Part shown: positions 31,637-39,870 of the stretch, in pieces
Position numbering within the stretch: position 1 is the stretch's first letter
Layout: every line of letters starts with the position of its first letter
Assembly: GCF_001308875.1 (NCBI RefSeq)
Contig: NZ_KQ465117.1
Location: 614-64,613, forward strand
DNA from: Lysinibacillus sp. ZYM-1
GTDB lineage: Bacteria; Bacillota; Bacilli; Bacillales_A; Planococcaceae
Reading direction: 5' to 3'
DNA: 64,000 bases
Made by a program: the position numbers and the translations under genes
Notes under the pieces: generated by a model
Seen by the model: the letters and a program-made list of their open reading frames with translations, nothing else
Database searches by the model: none
Told to the model about the DNA's origin: nothing

Positions 31637-31667
31637 TTGAAGTTTACGTTAACGTCAATGGTATACT
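31637..31667 (+). promoter_or_regulatory. MerR-type promoter with LiuR-like operator
   Basis: TTGAAG (31637-31642) and TATACT (31662-31667) are separated by 19 bp, the over-long spacer that MerR regulators act on. The spacer contains the palindrome TTTACGTTAACGTCAA (31643-31658), close to the operator known for LiuR, a MerR regulator of leucine and fatty-acid degradation. Confidence 0.75.
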
Positions 31668-31695
31668 GTTGCCAATTAGGGAGGGGGAGACGGTT

Positions 31696-32085
31696 TTGAA
31701 GACGATTCAGGAGGTGGCTAAGGAGTTTGATGTGTCTACACGCACAATTCGTTATTATGAGGAGCTTGGACTTCTTTGTCCCCAACGTTCTTCTACCAAT
31801 CAACGAACCTTTTCGAAAAAAGAATTAGCGAAGCTCAAGCTTATTTTCAGGGGGAAACGTTACGGCTTTTCACTGGAAGAAATCAAGGAAATGATTTTAC
31901 TTTTTGATTTTGATCGCTCAGGGATTCAACAGTTGGAGCGAACAGTTGAATACGGGGAGCAAAAAATTCAAGAGATTGATAGTAAAATAGCTGAGCTTAC
32001 GCAAATGAGAAATGAATTACAACAAATGCATGGCATGTTTAATGAAAAATTAACGACTTTAAAGGGAGAGATGCACGATGAATAG
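31696..32085 (+). CDS. MerR-family regulator of acyl-CoA catabolism
   Basis: A 129-residue MerR protein: winged helix-turn-helix at the N-terminus (MKTIQEVAKEFDVSTRTIRYYEELGLLCPQR), then KYGFSLEEIKEMI-type linker and a dimerisation coiled coil (about 80-125). No Cys metal ligands are seen, so a metal sensor is unlikely. The start is TTG 31696, placed after GGGAGGGGG; an upstream TTG at 31669 would fall too close to the promoter. It overlaps the ligase gene and is probably autoregulated through the 31643-31658 palindrome, with an acyl-CoA as likely effector. Confidence 0.82.
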   Translation: MKTIQEVAKEFDVSTRTIRYYEELGLLCPQRSSTNQRTFSKKELAKLKLIFRGKRYGFSLEEIKEMILLFDFDRSGIQQLERTVEYGEQKIQEIDSKIAELTQMRNELQQMHGMFNEKLTTLKGEMHDE

Positions 32086-33577
32086 TTCCGATTTATTAGC
32101 ACGTAATGCCCGTAAGTATCCGAAAAAAGAAGCCGTTATTTGTCATGGCAGAAGAATAACCTATCATGATTTAGATGAGCAAGTGTCCTGTTTTAGTCAT
32201 GCTTTGCTAAAGAAGGGAGTAAGGCAGGGAGATAAGGTTCTGATTTTTATGCCTAACGTTGTAGAGTTTGTTGTTAGCTATTTTGCTATACAGCGTATTG
32301 GCGCTATTGTCGTTCCAGTCAATGCTAAATTTACATTACAGGAAGTAGAATATGTGGCGCAACATGCTGAAGCGAAGGCAATTATTGTTCATGAAGCCAT
32401 TTTTGCAACAGTCGAGCATATAGCAATCCCGTTAAAAATTAAAACAGGACAACAAATAACAGGCTGGCTTCATTATGAAACAATGATTCAAAATGCCGGT
32501 GCACAAATGATTGATTGCCAGTTGCATGAGGATGATGCTTCGACTATTTTGTACACATCAGGGACGACTGGGAAACCAAAGGGCGTGTTGTTTAGCTATC
32601 GCAATATTATAACGGTGGCACAAATGATTGCAGTTGAAATGGAAGTCAAGCCTGAAAGCCGTATCTTGCTGATGATGCCATTAACCCATTCGGCCCCATT
32701 GCATTTATTTTTAATGGCAGGTGTACTTGTAGGCTCTACGATTGTGTTAACACCAACTTTTACACCAGACTTATTTATTGATTCCATTGAACAGGAAAAA
32801 ACGACCCATTTCTTTGGAGCACCTGTTGCATATTTATTAACAGCACAGATGCCAAGATTGCAATCAGCCGATTTGACCTCCATGAAGTGGTGGGTATACG
32901 GTGGAGCACCTTTATCCGAAAGCGAAGTTCGTTTCATTCAACAGGCATTCCGCACAAATAATTTAACATGTGTTTATGGATTAACAGAGGCGGGGCCAAG
33001 TGGATCATTGCTATTTGGCAAGGAGCATGAAGCAAAGGCCGGGAGTATTGGTCAGCGTGCGCCTTTAGGTACAGAGATACGTATTGTTAACGACAATGGC
33101 GAAGATGTACTAGCAGGAGAAGTGGGGGAAATTGTTTTATTAGGCGAGGGCAATATGCTCGGGTACTACAGGGATGAAATGGCAACTAATGCGGCCTTTA
33201 TAGACGGCTGGTTAAAAACAGGAGATCTAGCTCGAAAGGATGAAGACGGCTTTATTTGGATTGTTGATCGAAAAAAAGATGTGATCATTTCGGGTGGTGT
33301 CAATATTTATCCGAAAGAAATAGAAGATTGCATTTTAAGCTTTGAGGGGATATTTGAAGTGGCAGTGATTGGTGTTCCACATCCACAGTGGGGAGAGACA
33401 GTGAAGGCTGTTTATTCTGCTAAACAGGATATTGATGAAGATGCTCTAAAAGATTATTTAGAGGGGCAGCTTGCTAAGTATAAAATACCGCGTATTTTCG
33501 AAAAAATGGAAGCGCTACCACGTAATGCGTCAGGCAAAATTTTAAAACAATCCTTGAAGGGACAAGAGGTGAGATAG
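32078..33577 (+). CDS. Acyl-CoA synthetase (AMP-forming)
   Basis: A 499-residue ANL-superfamily ligase that activates a carboxylic acid to acyl-CoA with ATP. The AMP-binding motif TILYTSGTTGKPKGV, the VYGLTEAGP motif, YRDEMATNAAF..GWLKTGDLARKDEDGF and the C-terminal Lys in PRNASGKILKQSL are all present. No signal or membrane segment is seen. Substrate cannot be read; medium- or long-chain fatty acid or branched acid is likely since the next gene is an acyl-CoA dehydrogenase. It overlaps merR by eight bases and is followed by the dehydrogenase one base later. Confidence 0.88.
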   Translation: MNSSDLLARNARKYPKKEAVICHGRRITYHDLDEQVSCFSHALLKKGVRQGDKVLIFMPNVVEFVVSYFAIQRIGAIVVPVNAKFTLQEVEYVAQHAEAKAIIVHEAIFATVEHIAIPLKIKTGQQITGWLHYETMIQNAGAQMIDCQLHEDDASTILYTSGTTGKPKGVLFSYRNIITVAQMIAVEMEVKPESRILLMMPLTHSAPLHLFLMAGVLVGSTIVLTPTFTPDLFIDSIEQEKTTHFFGAPVAYLLTAQMPRLQSADLTSMKWWVYGGAPLSESEVRFIQQAFRTNNLTCVYGLTEAGPSGSLLFGKEHEAKAGSIGQRAPLGTEIRIVNDNGEDVLAGEVGEIVLLGEGNMLGYYRDEMATNAAFIDGWLKTGDLARKDEDGFIWIVDRKKDVIISGGVNIYPKEIEDCILSFEGIFEVAVIGVPHPQWGETVKAVYSAKQDIDEDALKDYLEGQLAKYKIPRIFEKMEALPRNASGKILKQSLKGQEVR

Positions 33578-33578
33578 C

Positions 33579-35246
33579 ATGAAGGTTTTACAACATGAAG
33601 TATCACGCACAACCAATTTCTTTACAGATGATGAAACGCTTCAAAAAGTGTTGGAAATGATGTTGGATAAAGAGTTTTCATCTTATGCGCATCGAGAATT
33701 GACGGACTTTGGTGAGCTATGTGCGGGTGCTATAGACGTGAGGGCGAAACATACCGATCGACAAGGGGAGCCCCGCCTTCAAAGGTATAATGCTTATGGC
33801 GAAGAGGTCTCAGAGGTGTGGGTCAATGATGGCTACAAAAAAACAATCGAGGAGACCTATAATACAGGCATTGTTGGTTATGTGCATAAGGATATTCCTC
33901 AACTAGGTCAAAAGGGGAATTATGTTTATAGTTTTGCACAAGGTTATTTACTGTCACATGCAGAGCCCGGTTTTTATTGCCCTGTAACATTGACGATGGC
34001 CACTGCTTATTTATTAGACCATTATGCAGAGGAAGAAGTTAAGCAGCGTTTCTTACCGCATGTTTGTGCAACGGGTGATATGGAGCTATATGAGGGGGCG
34101 ACATTTTTAACAGAACGGCAAGGAGGCTCAGATGTAGGCGCAAATGTAGTAGAAGCAAGAATGGAGGGGAATGAGTACCGCCTCTTTGGAGAAAAGTATT
34201 TCGCATCCAATGCGGGGATGTGTGGGGTAGCAATGGTATTGGCAAGAGTAGAAGGTGCACAAGTAGGCTCTAAAGGATTAACTTTATTTGCAGTTCCATG
34301 GCGTAATGAAGATGGATCGGCTAATCATCTTCGGATTCGACGACTAAAAGATAAATTAGGTGTGAAAGCAGTTCCATCTGGTGAGGTAGAGTTTGATGGG
34401 GCACTAGCTTATGTGGTTGGTGAACAAAATAAAGGAATCTATTATATGTTGGAGGCGCTTAATTTATCAAGAATTTGTAATGCAGTGGCATCCATTGGTA
34501 TTATGCGCCGTGGCTTCTTAGAGGCGAAGCATTATGTGTCAAATCGCTATGCCTTTGGTAAACCTTTAACTCAATTCCCAATGATCCAGGATACATTGGG
34601 TAAATTTGCCGCTAAGCTACATGTAGAAGTAGCCACAATTTTTGATCTTATTCAATTATATGATAAAGTGACGAGTGGTCAGGGGACACAACAAGATATT
34701 ATAATGAATCGTTTATATATTGCGATTATGAAAAAAGAAACGGCGGAGCAGGCGGTCCATTATGCAAGTGAAGCAATAGAGTTGCATGGTGGTAATGGTT
34801 ATATTGAAGACTTTGTGACACCTCGTTTACTGAGAGATGCACAAGTATTGACGGTATGGGAAGGCACGGCTAATATACTAGCCTTGGAGCTTATTCGCTT
34901 AGTTGATAAATTCCGTGCGCATGAGTTGTTTGTTCAAGAGATGAAGGATCGGTTAGAAAGTTTAACAGACAATCCATTTGTGCGAATCGTTCAAGATCAA
35001 TTAACTAAACTAGCAGCATCATTACAAACTTTTAGTGCTTTAGATGAAGCAACAAAAACGTTTGAAGCAAAAGATGTTGCGAAAAAAATGGCTCATCTAT
35101 ATGAAAGTGTTATAGCTGTTGAATGGGCACAAAGATTTGGTGGGAAATATGAAAAACTAGCGGATGTTTATTTAGAGCAAACATGGTCATTGCGATCGAT
35201 GGGTGCTCCAATGAAAACTGTACAGTATTATTCCGAAATTGTATAA
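33579..35246 (+). CDS. AidB-like acyl-CoA dehydrogenase
   Basis: A 555-residue FAD-dependent dehydrogenase of the AidB-like subgroup, longer than the usual 380-residue enzymes. The subgroup motif GATFLTERQGGSDVGANVVEA is clear, with YRLFGEKYFASNAGMCGVAMVLAR and LTQFPMIQDTLGKFAAKL; the C-terminal helical extension (about 440-555) follows LRDAQVLTVWEGTANILAL. It probably takes the acyl-CoA made by the preceding ligase and passes electrons to ETF. Third gene of the merR operon, ended by a hairpin. Confidence 0.85.
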   Translation: MKVLQHEVSRTTNFFTDDETLQKVLEMMLDKEFSSYAHRELTDFGELCAGAIDVRAKHTDRQGEPRLQRYNAYGEEVSEVWVNDGYKKTIEETYNTGIVGYVHKDIPQLGQKGNYVYSFAQGYLLSHAEPGFYCPVTLTMATAYLLDHYAEEEVKQRFLPHVCATGDMELYEGATFLTERQGGSDVGANVVEARMEGNEYRLFGEKYFASNAGMCGVAMVLARVEGAQVGSKGLTLFAVPWRNEDGSANHLRIRRLKDKLGVKAVPSGEVEFDGALAYVVGEQNKGIYYMLEALNLSRICNAVASIGIMRRGFLEAKHYVSNRYAFGKPLTQFPMIQDTLGKFAAKLHVEVATIFDLIQLYDKVTSGQGTQQDIIMNRLYIAIMKKETAEQAVHYASEAIELHGGNGYIEDFVTPRLLRDAQVLTVWEGTANILALELIRLVDKFRAHELFVQEMKDRLESLTDNPFVRIVQDQLTKLAASLQTFSALDEATKTFEAKDVAKKMAHLYESVIAVEWAQRFGGKYEKLADVYLEQTWSLRSMGAPMKTVQYYSEIV

Positions 35247-35253
35247 CAACCTT

Positions 35254-35287
35254 AGGAGTCGTCTTGAATGGAGGCGACTTCCTTTGT
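35254..35287 (+). terminator. Terminator after the merR operon
   Basis: GAGTCGTC pairs with GGCGACTTC and is followed by CTTTGTTTT; moderately strong. Confidence 0.6.
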
Positions 35288-35294
35288 TTTCATG

Positions 35295-35300
35295 TATAAT
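35295..35300 (+). promoter_or_regulatory. Probable -10 element of the cobalamin operon
   Basis: TATAAT lies about 20 bp before the riboswitch begins. No good -35 hexamer was found at the right distance. Confidence 0.45.
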
Positions 35301-35320
35301 AAAATCAACTGAATATTATA

Positions 35321-35470
35321 AAGGTTCTTTACTTACGTAAAGTGAAAAGGGAAATCGGTGCAATTCCGATGCGGTCCCGCCACTGTATGTGTGAGTTTTT
35401 TCAAATAATGCCACTGAAGATTTCGGGAAGGTCTGAAAAAACGTAATGAGCACAAGCCAGGAGACCTGCC
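35321..35470 (+). promoter_or_regulatory. Cobalamin riboswitch
   Basis: The stretch carries the conserved blocks of the B12 riboswitch in order: AAAGTGAAAAGGGAA, CGGTGCAATTCCGATGCGG, TCCCGCCACTGTA, then GCACAAGCCAGGAGACCTGC (the B12-box region). It should fold when adenosylcobalamin is plentiful and favour the terminator at 35542-35577, switching off the transporter genes. Confidence 0.95.
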
Positions 35471-35541
35471 TTTATAGTATAGACATGACAGCCTACGAGG
35501 ATAGGGTGGTGGATTTTGTATCAGTTTTTTGGTGCGATTTT

Positions 35542-35577
35542 GACCCCTCATCATTCGAAGATGAGGGGTCTTATTTT
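35542..35577 (+). terminator. Riboswitch-controlled terminator
   Basis: GACCCCTCATC pairs with GATGAGGGGTC around ATTCGAA and is followed by TTATTTT. It lies between the riboswitch and btuF, so it is the expression platform. Confidence 0.88.
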
Positions 35578-35630
35578 AATGGAAGCGTATTTTTGACCAT
35601 GGACGCACGGATCAACGAAGGAGGATTCAC

Positions 35631-36602
35631 ATGAAGAAATTTTTGAAAATAGGGGTATTAGTATTTTTAGCAATAAGCTTGCTAGCAGCTTGTGGCCAAG
35701 GGGCGAAAAATGACAAGCCCGCAGCTACTGGGCAGCAAACTCAACAAGAAACATCACAGGTGGATGAAGCAACATTTCCAATGACTATAACTGATGCCAT
35801 TGGGAAGGACATTACACTAGAAGCTCCTCCTGAGAAAATAGTGTCACTTATTCCAAGTAATACAGAAATATTATTTGGCCTAGGTTTAAAGGATGAAATA
35901 GTAGGGGTTACAAACAACGACGATTATCCACCTGAGGTAGCTGAAAAGGTTAAGGTTGGTGGCATGGAGTACAATATTGAACAAATTATTGCCCTAAAGC
36001 CTGATATCGTTTTTGCACACGAATCTAGTATGTCACTTTCAGAATCAGCCATAGAACAGCTTGAGTCGGCAGGAATGAAAGTATTTGTTGTAAAAAATGC
36101 ACAAGATTTTAATGAAACTTATACAACGATTGAACAGTTAGGTAGCGCCACAGGGAAACTACCAGAGGCAGAGAAAATCATTGCTGACATGAAGGCGAAA
36201 GTGGAAGAGGTTCAGGCGAAAGTGAAGGATGTTGAATCCAAGAAAGTGTTTGTAGAAGCTTCTGATGAACCCAATATCTATACTGCTGGTCAAGGCACAT
36301 TTATGAACGCTATGCTGGAGATGATCCATGCAGAAAATGTAGCAGTAGATGGTGATAATTGGTATGAAATTGGTGCAGAACAAATTATCGCAAAAAATCC
36401 AGATGTGATCGTGGTGACATATAATTATGTACCTGATATTTTAACAAAAATACCACAGCGTGCTGGTTTCGATACAATTAATGCAGTGAAAAATAAAGCA
36501 ATTGCGCAAGTAGATGAAAGTACGACAAGCCGTCAAGGACCTCGCTTGGCAGATGGTCTAGAGGAGTTAGCAAAAGCCATCTACCCAGAGGTATTTAAGT
36601 GA
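35631..36602 (+). CDS. btuF: Cobalamin-binding lipoprotein BtuF
   Basis: A 323-residue substrate-binding lipoprotein: signal peptide with lipobox LLAAC (Cys 21), polar linker rich in Gln and Thr, then the two-lobed fold of the metal-chelate/cobalamin class (ITDAIGKDITLEAPPEKIVSL, SNTEILFGLGL, LKPDIVFA). The long helix linking the lobes is typical for class III binding proteins. It captures cobalamin or corrinoids at the membrane face and hands them to BtuCD. The riboswitch upstream, not fold alone, decides cobalamin over siderophore. Its stop overlaps btuC by GTGA. Confidence 0.92.
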   Translation: MKKFLKIGVLVFLAISLLAACGQGAKNDKPAATGQQTQQETSQVDEATFPMTITDAIGKDITLEAPPEKIVSLIPSNTEILFGLGLKDEIVGVTNNDDYPPEVAEKVKVGGMEYNIEQIIALKPDIVFAHESSMSLSESAIEQLESAGMKVFVVKNAQDFNETYTTIEQLGSATGKLPEAEKIIADMKAKVEEVQAKVKDVESKKVFVEASDEPNIYTAGQGTFMNAMLEMIHAENVAVDGDNWYEIGAEQIIAKNPDVIVVTYNYVPDILTKIPQRAGFDTINAVKNKAIAQVDESTTSRQGPRLADGLEELAKAIYPEVFK

Positions 36603-37600
36603 AAAAAGTAGTAACAGCCTATGTATTAACATGTACGCTTCTTATCATTAGTATCTGGTGTGGCGTAGCTATAGGCTCAGTTCATATTCCATTAGAAGTA
36701 TTGTGGAATCAGGCAGTTGATGAAACAGCCGCCAATATCTTTTGGAAAATTCGCTTGCCCCGTGTGCTCTTAGCGGGGCTAGTAGGTGCATCTCTGGCTA
36801 TTGCGGGAGCAGCTTTCCAAGGTCTATTAAAAAATCCACTAGCAGATCCATATACGCTAGGTGTTTCATCGGGTGCTTCTGTAGGTGCTGTCATGACAAT
36901 ATTTTTTAATATCTCTATACCTGTTGTAGGTTTGTATGCCTTACCAACTTTTAGCATGGTAGGCGCAATCATCACGATGGTTGTTGTCATGAGCTTTGCT
37001 AGGATAGTAGACCGGTCTTTAAAGATGGAAACACTCATTTTGACTGGCGTTATTTTTAGTTCATTTTTAGGTTCGCTAATTTCTTTAATGATTGCCTTAT
37101 CCGGTGAGGAGCTACGCCAAGTAATTGGCTGGCTACTTGGTTCGGTGTCTATGCGTGGTTGGCCTTATGTTCAAATGATTATCCCATTTGTCATTGTTGG
37201 CTCGCTTATGATATGGACACAGAGACGAGAGCTCAATGTTTTGTTATATGGGGAAGAAAGAGCGAAGCATTTAGGTGTCAATGTCAAGCGCAGTAAGTAT
37301 TTGATTTTAGCCGGTGGGTCTATACTAACGGGAGCAGCCGTAGCTGTTTCAGGTACAATTGGCTTTGTAGGGTTGGTTGTACCACATATGACAAGAATGA
37401 TTTGGGGTTCTGATCACCGCCATTTACTGCCATTATCTTTTTTGAATGGCGCAACATTACTTATAATTTGTGATTTAGTAGCAAGAACAATCATCTTGCC
37501 AAGGGAACTGCCGATTGGTGTAATAACTGCATTTATAGGCGCGCCTGTTTTTTCCTATATTTTTTATAAGCAACGTAGAGGCAAGGGGGTACGGGCGTGA
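36599..37600 (+). CDS. btuC: Cobalamin ABC transporter permease BtuC
   Basis: A 333-residue FecCD/BtuC-type permease with about ten transmembrane helices. The family blocks RLPRVLLAGLVGASLAIAGAAFQGLLKNPLADPYTLGVSSGAS, GEELRQVIGWLLGS and VAVSGTIGFVGLVVPHMTRMIWG are present, the last next to the cytoplasmic coupling loop that touches the ATPase. It starts at GTG inside the btuF stop and its own stop overlaps btuD in the same manner, so the three are translated as a unit. Confidence 0.94.
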   Translation: MKKVVTAYVLTCTLLIISIWCGVAIGSVHIPLEVLWNQAVDETAANIFWKIRLPRVLLAGLVGASLAIAGAAFQGLLKNPLADPYTLGVSSGASVGAVMTIFFNISIPVVGLYALPTFSMVGAIITMVVVMSFARIVDRSLKMETLILTGVIFSSFLGSLISLMIALSGEELRQVIGWLLGSVSMRGWPYVQMIIPFVIVGSLMIWTQRRELNVLLYGEERAKHLGVNVKRSKYLILAGGSILTGAAVAVSGTIGFVGLVVPHMTRMIWGSDHRHLLPLSFLNGATLLIICDLVARTIILPRELPIGVITAFIGAPVFSYIFYKQRRGKGVRA

Positions 37601-39057
37601 TTGTTGTTGAACATCTATCAGGTGGTTATGAAGACGTACCGATTGTCAAGGATATAAGTTTTACTGTTAAAAAAGGAAAGATACTTGGTATTTTAGGGCC
37701 TAATGGCAGCGGGAAATCTACATTACTCAAGGTAATGAGTGGGATCCTACCAGCAACTACTGGCACGATTGCAATTGATGGACAAAATATCCTTTCCTAC
37801 AATGCTCGTGCTTTGGCAAAAAAAATGGCTGTTTTACCACAGCTTCATGCGAATGCTTTCTCAAATACTGTAAGGGAAGCTGTTTCACTTGGTCGTTATC
37901 CGCATCAAACAGGTTTTTTTTCAAGCTGGTCTGAGCGTGATGAACAGGCAGTCCAACACGCAATGTTACAAACAGGCGTAAAACGTTATGAGCATACGCC
38001 AATGGAATTTTTATCGGGTGGCGAACAGCAAAGAGTTTTTGTAGCACAGGCGCTTGCTCAAACTGCAGAAGTTTTATTGCTAGATGAGCCAACAAATCAT
38101 TTAGACATTGCCCATCAACGTCAAATTTTAGATATGGTACGGAAGGAAGCAGTGGAGTGTGGTTTAACAGTGGTGATGGTATTACATGATATGAATTTAG
38201 CTTCTCTCTATTGTGATGAATTATTACTCATGGAAAGCGGACAAATGAGAGCTTTTGGGGCACCTCATGAGGTATTAATTGCTTCTCAAATTGAAGAAAT
38301 TTATCAAGCTCGAGTGGCTACATATGCTCATCCAGAAATTCCTAAACCACAAATTACGATGATGCCTGCAGCAATCGACTATCAGCAGCGAGCTGTCATA
38401 AAAAAAGAACATTTCATGATAACGGAACACTTTATTCATCTTCAATCAGAGATTCCTTTAAAAACGGTATCCTCTGCTGTCCATAACCCTGGTATTGGAT
38501 GGCATAATTGTTTATTAAATCGCTCTGTGCCTGGTGATTATGTGATCAGTGATGTCAAGAGAGAAGTCAATGAATTTTTGCAAAGAGGGGATTTTTCGCC
38601 TACGAATACTGTTGTCATGTTGACGGCGGTGCCAACAGCTCTTGTAGCAATCAATGAGTTTTATGCACCTTTTGGCAGTGTGATAGTAGCTGTTACAGCT
38701 GGAGTGGGCAATGCGGTCGATGTATCACGTGTGCACGAAAGGCAAGATGAACCATATATTGGTACTATTAATACGTGGGTAATTATCAATGGCTGTTTAT
38801 CGGATGAAGCATTTTTTCAGGCCATGATGACAGCTACAGAGGCAAAAACGAAAGCTTTACAATCAGAAAATATCCGTGATGAGCGAAGTGGAACTATTGC
38901 TACAGGTACTGCTACAGATAGTCTTTTAATTGCAGCAACTCAAAAGGGGAAAGAAATGTTGTATGGTGGTCCCATTACGGAAGTTGGTAAAATGATTGCG
39001 AAGGGTGTTTTTGAAACTACGGTTCAAGCTATTAGGAATTATAAAAATCAATTTTAG
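37597..39057 (+). CDS. Cobalamin ABC ATPase fused to CbiZ-type amidohydrolase
   Basis: A 486-residue fusion. Residues about 1-250 are a BtuD/FecE-type ABC ATPase: Walker A GPNGSGKST, Q-loop LPQL, signature LSGGEQQRV, Walker B LLLDEPTNHLD, switch His in VLHDMN. Residues about 265-486 are a CbiZ-like adenosylcobinamide amidohydrolase domain (VSSAVHNPGIGWHNCLLNRSV, VVMLTAVPTA, AVTAGVGNAVDVSR, GTIATGTATDSLLIAA), which strips the aminopropanol side chain so that corrinoids with foreign lower ligands can be rebuilt. The fusion couples uptake to remodelling. Similar BtuD-CbiZ fusions are, as I recall, known in some Bacillus species. Confidence 0.9.
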   Translation: MIVVEHLSGGYEDVPIVKDISFTVKKGKILGILGPNGSGKSTLLKVMSGILPATTGTIAIDGQNILSYNARALAKKMAVLPQLHANAFSNTVREAVSLGRYPHQTGFFSSWSERDEQAVQHAMLQTGVKRYEHTPMEFLSGGEQQRVFVAQALAQTAEVLLLDEPTNHLDIAHQRQILDMVRKEAVECGLTVVMVLHDMNLASLYCDELLLMESGQMRAFGAPHEVLIASQIEEIYQARVATYAHPEIPKPQITMMPAAIDYQQRAVIKKEHFMITEHFIHLQSEIPLKTVSSAVHNPGIGWHNCLLNRSVPGDYVISDVKREVNEFLQRGDFSPTNTVVMLTAVPTALVAINEFYAPFGSVIVAVTAGVGNAVDVSRVHERQDEPYIGTINTWVIINGCLSDEAFFQAMMTATEAKTKALQSENIRDERSGTIATGTATDSLLIAATQKGKEMLYGGPITEVGKMIAKGVFETTVQAIRNYKNQF

Positions 39058-39069
39058 GAGATGAGAGAG

Positions 39070-39633
39070 ATGAAGCTTTATACAAAAACAGGGGATACGG
39101 GTAAAACGAGTCTTATAGGAGGACGCGTTGATAAAGATAGTTTACGTGTTGAGACATATGGGGCTATTGATGAATTAAATTCTTTTATTGGGAAAGCTGT
39201 AAGTGAATTAGATCAAGCGCTTTTCAAGGATATTTTAACGGATCTAGAAACGATTCAACATGAGCTGTTCGATGCCGGCGGTGATCTTGCAAACGTGATG
39301 AAAGAACGGCATTATAAGCTAACAGAACAACCAATTGAGGTGCTGGAAGCTCGTATTGATGCACTGTCGGATGAAGCGCCACCATTACAACGTTTTATTT
39401 TGCCAGGAGGAGCACCAGCAGCTGCCACTTTACACATTGCTCGCACTGTTGCACGTCGAGCAGAACGTGAAATGGTGACACTTATGAAAGAGGTTGAAGA
39501 TGTGCCAAAGGTTGTACAAAAATATTTAAATCGATTATCAGATTATTTATTTGCAGCTGCACGCGTTGTGAATGCTCGATTAAATGTAGCAGATGTTGAA
39601 TATATTCGTAGTGGTAATGTCTTTAAAAAATAA
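39070..39633 (+). CDS. PduO-type cob(I)alamin adenosyltransferase
   Basis: A 187-residue enzyme that makes adenosylcobalamin from cob(I)alamin and ATP. The PduO-type ATP-binding N-terminus KLYTKTGDTGKTSLIGG is followed by VETYGAIDELNSFIG, the RFILPGGAPAAATLHIARTVARRAER block with the catalytic Arg residues, and LNRLSDYLFAAARVVN. The start at 39070 gives the standard N-terminus MKLYTKTGD; ATG 39061 is an in-frame alternative that is very near the AGGAG site. It is the last gene of the riboswitch operon and provides the cofactor form that IcmF downstream uses. Confidence 0.92.
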   Translation: MKLYTKTGDTGKTSLIGGRVDKDSLRVETYGAIDELNSFIGKAVSELDQALFKDILTDLETIQHELFDAGGDLANVMKERHYKLTEQPIEVLEARIDALSDEAPPLQRFILPGGAPAAATLHIARTVARRAEREMVTLMKEVEDVPKVVQKYLNRLSDYLFAAARVVNARLNVADVEYIRSGNVFKK

Positions 39634-39745
39634 AAATTTAGTTTTCTATGGAAAGTAAAAAATGCTACTTTGAAAAAATTCAGGGTGGCTTTTTTTCTTG
39701 TAAAATGTAAGAATATAAAATTATCAGAAATATTTCCGTTTTATG

Positions 39746-39775
39746 TTGACTGAATGCTCACTCATTTATTAGAAT
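39746..39775 (+). promoter_or_regulatory. fadF promoter with FadR-like operator
   Basis: TTGACT (39746-39751) and TAGAAT (39770-39775) are 18 bp apart. The spacer region TGAATGCTCACTCATTTA (39751-39768) is near the TetR-type FadR box (TGAATGA..TCATTCA). A close inverted copy lies at 42231-42252. Confidence 0.65.
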
Positions 39776-39870
39776 AGGAATATAATGATAAAGTGACGCA
39801 CATTTTCGTATGAGCTAGCAAATTTACCACAAAGAGAGAAAATTACGACAAACTAAAGGGGGGACCAACC

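Noticed and set aside
35446..35634. 62-codon frame in the cobalamin leader
   Set aside because: It begins inside the riboswitch and runs across its terminator; no ribosome site and no protein features.
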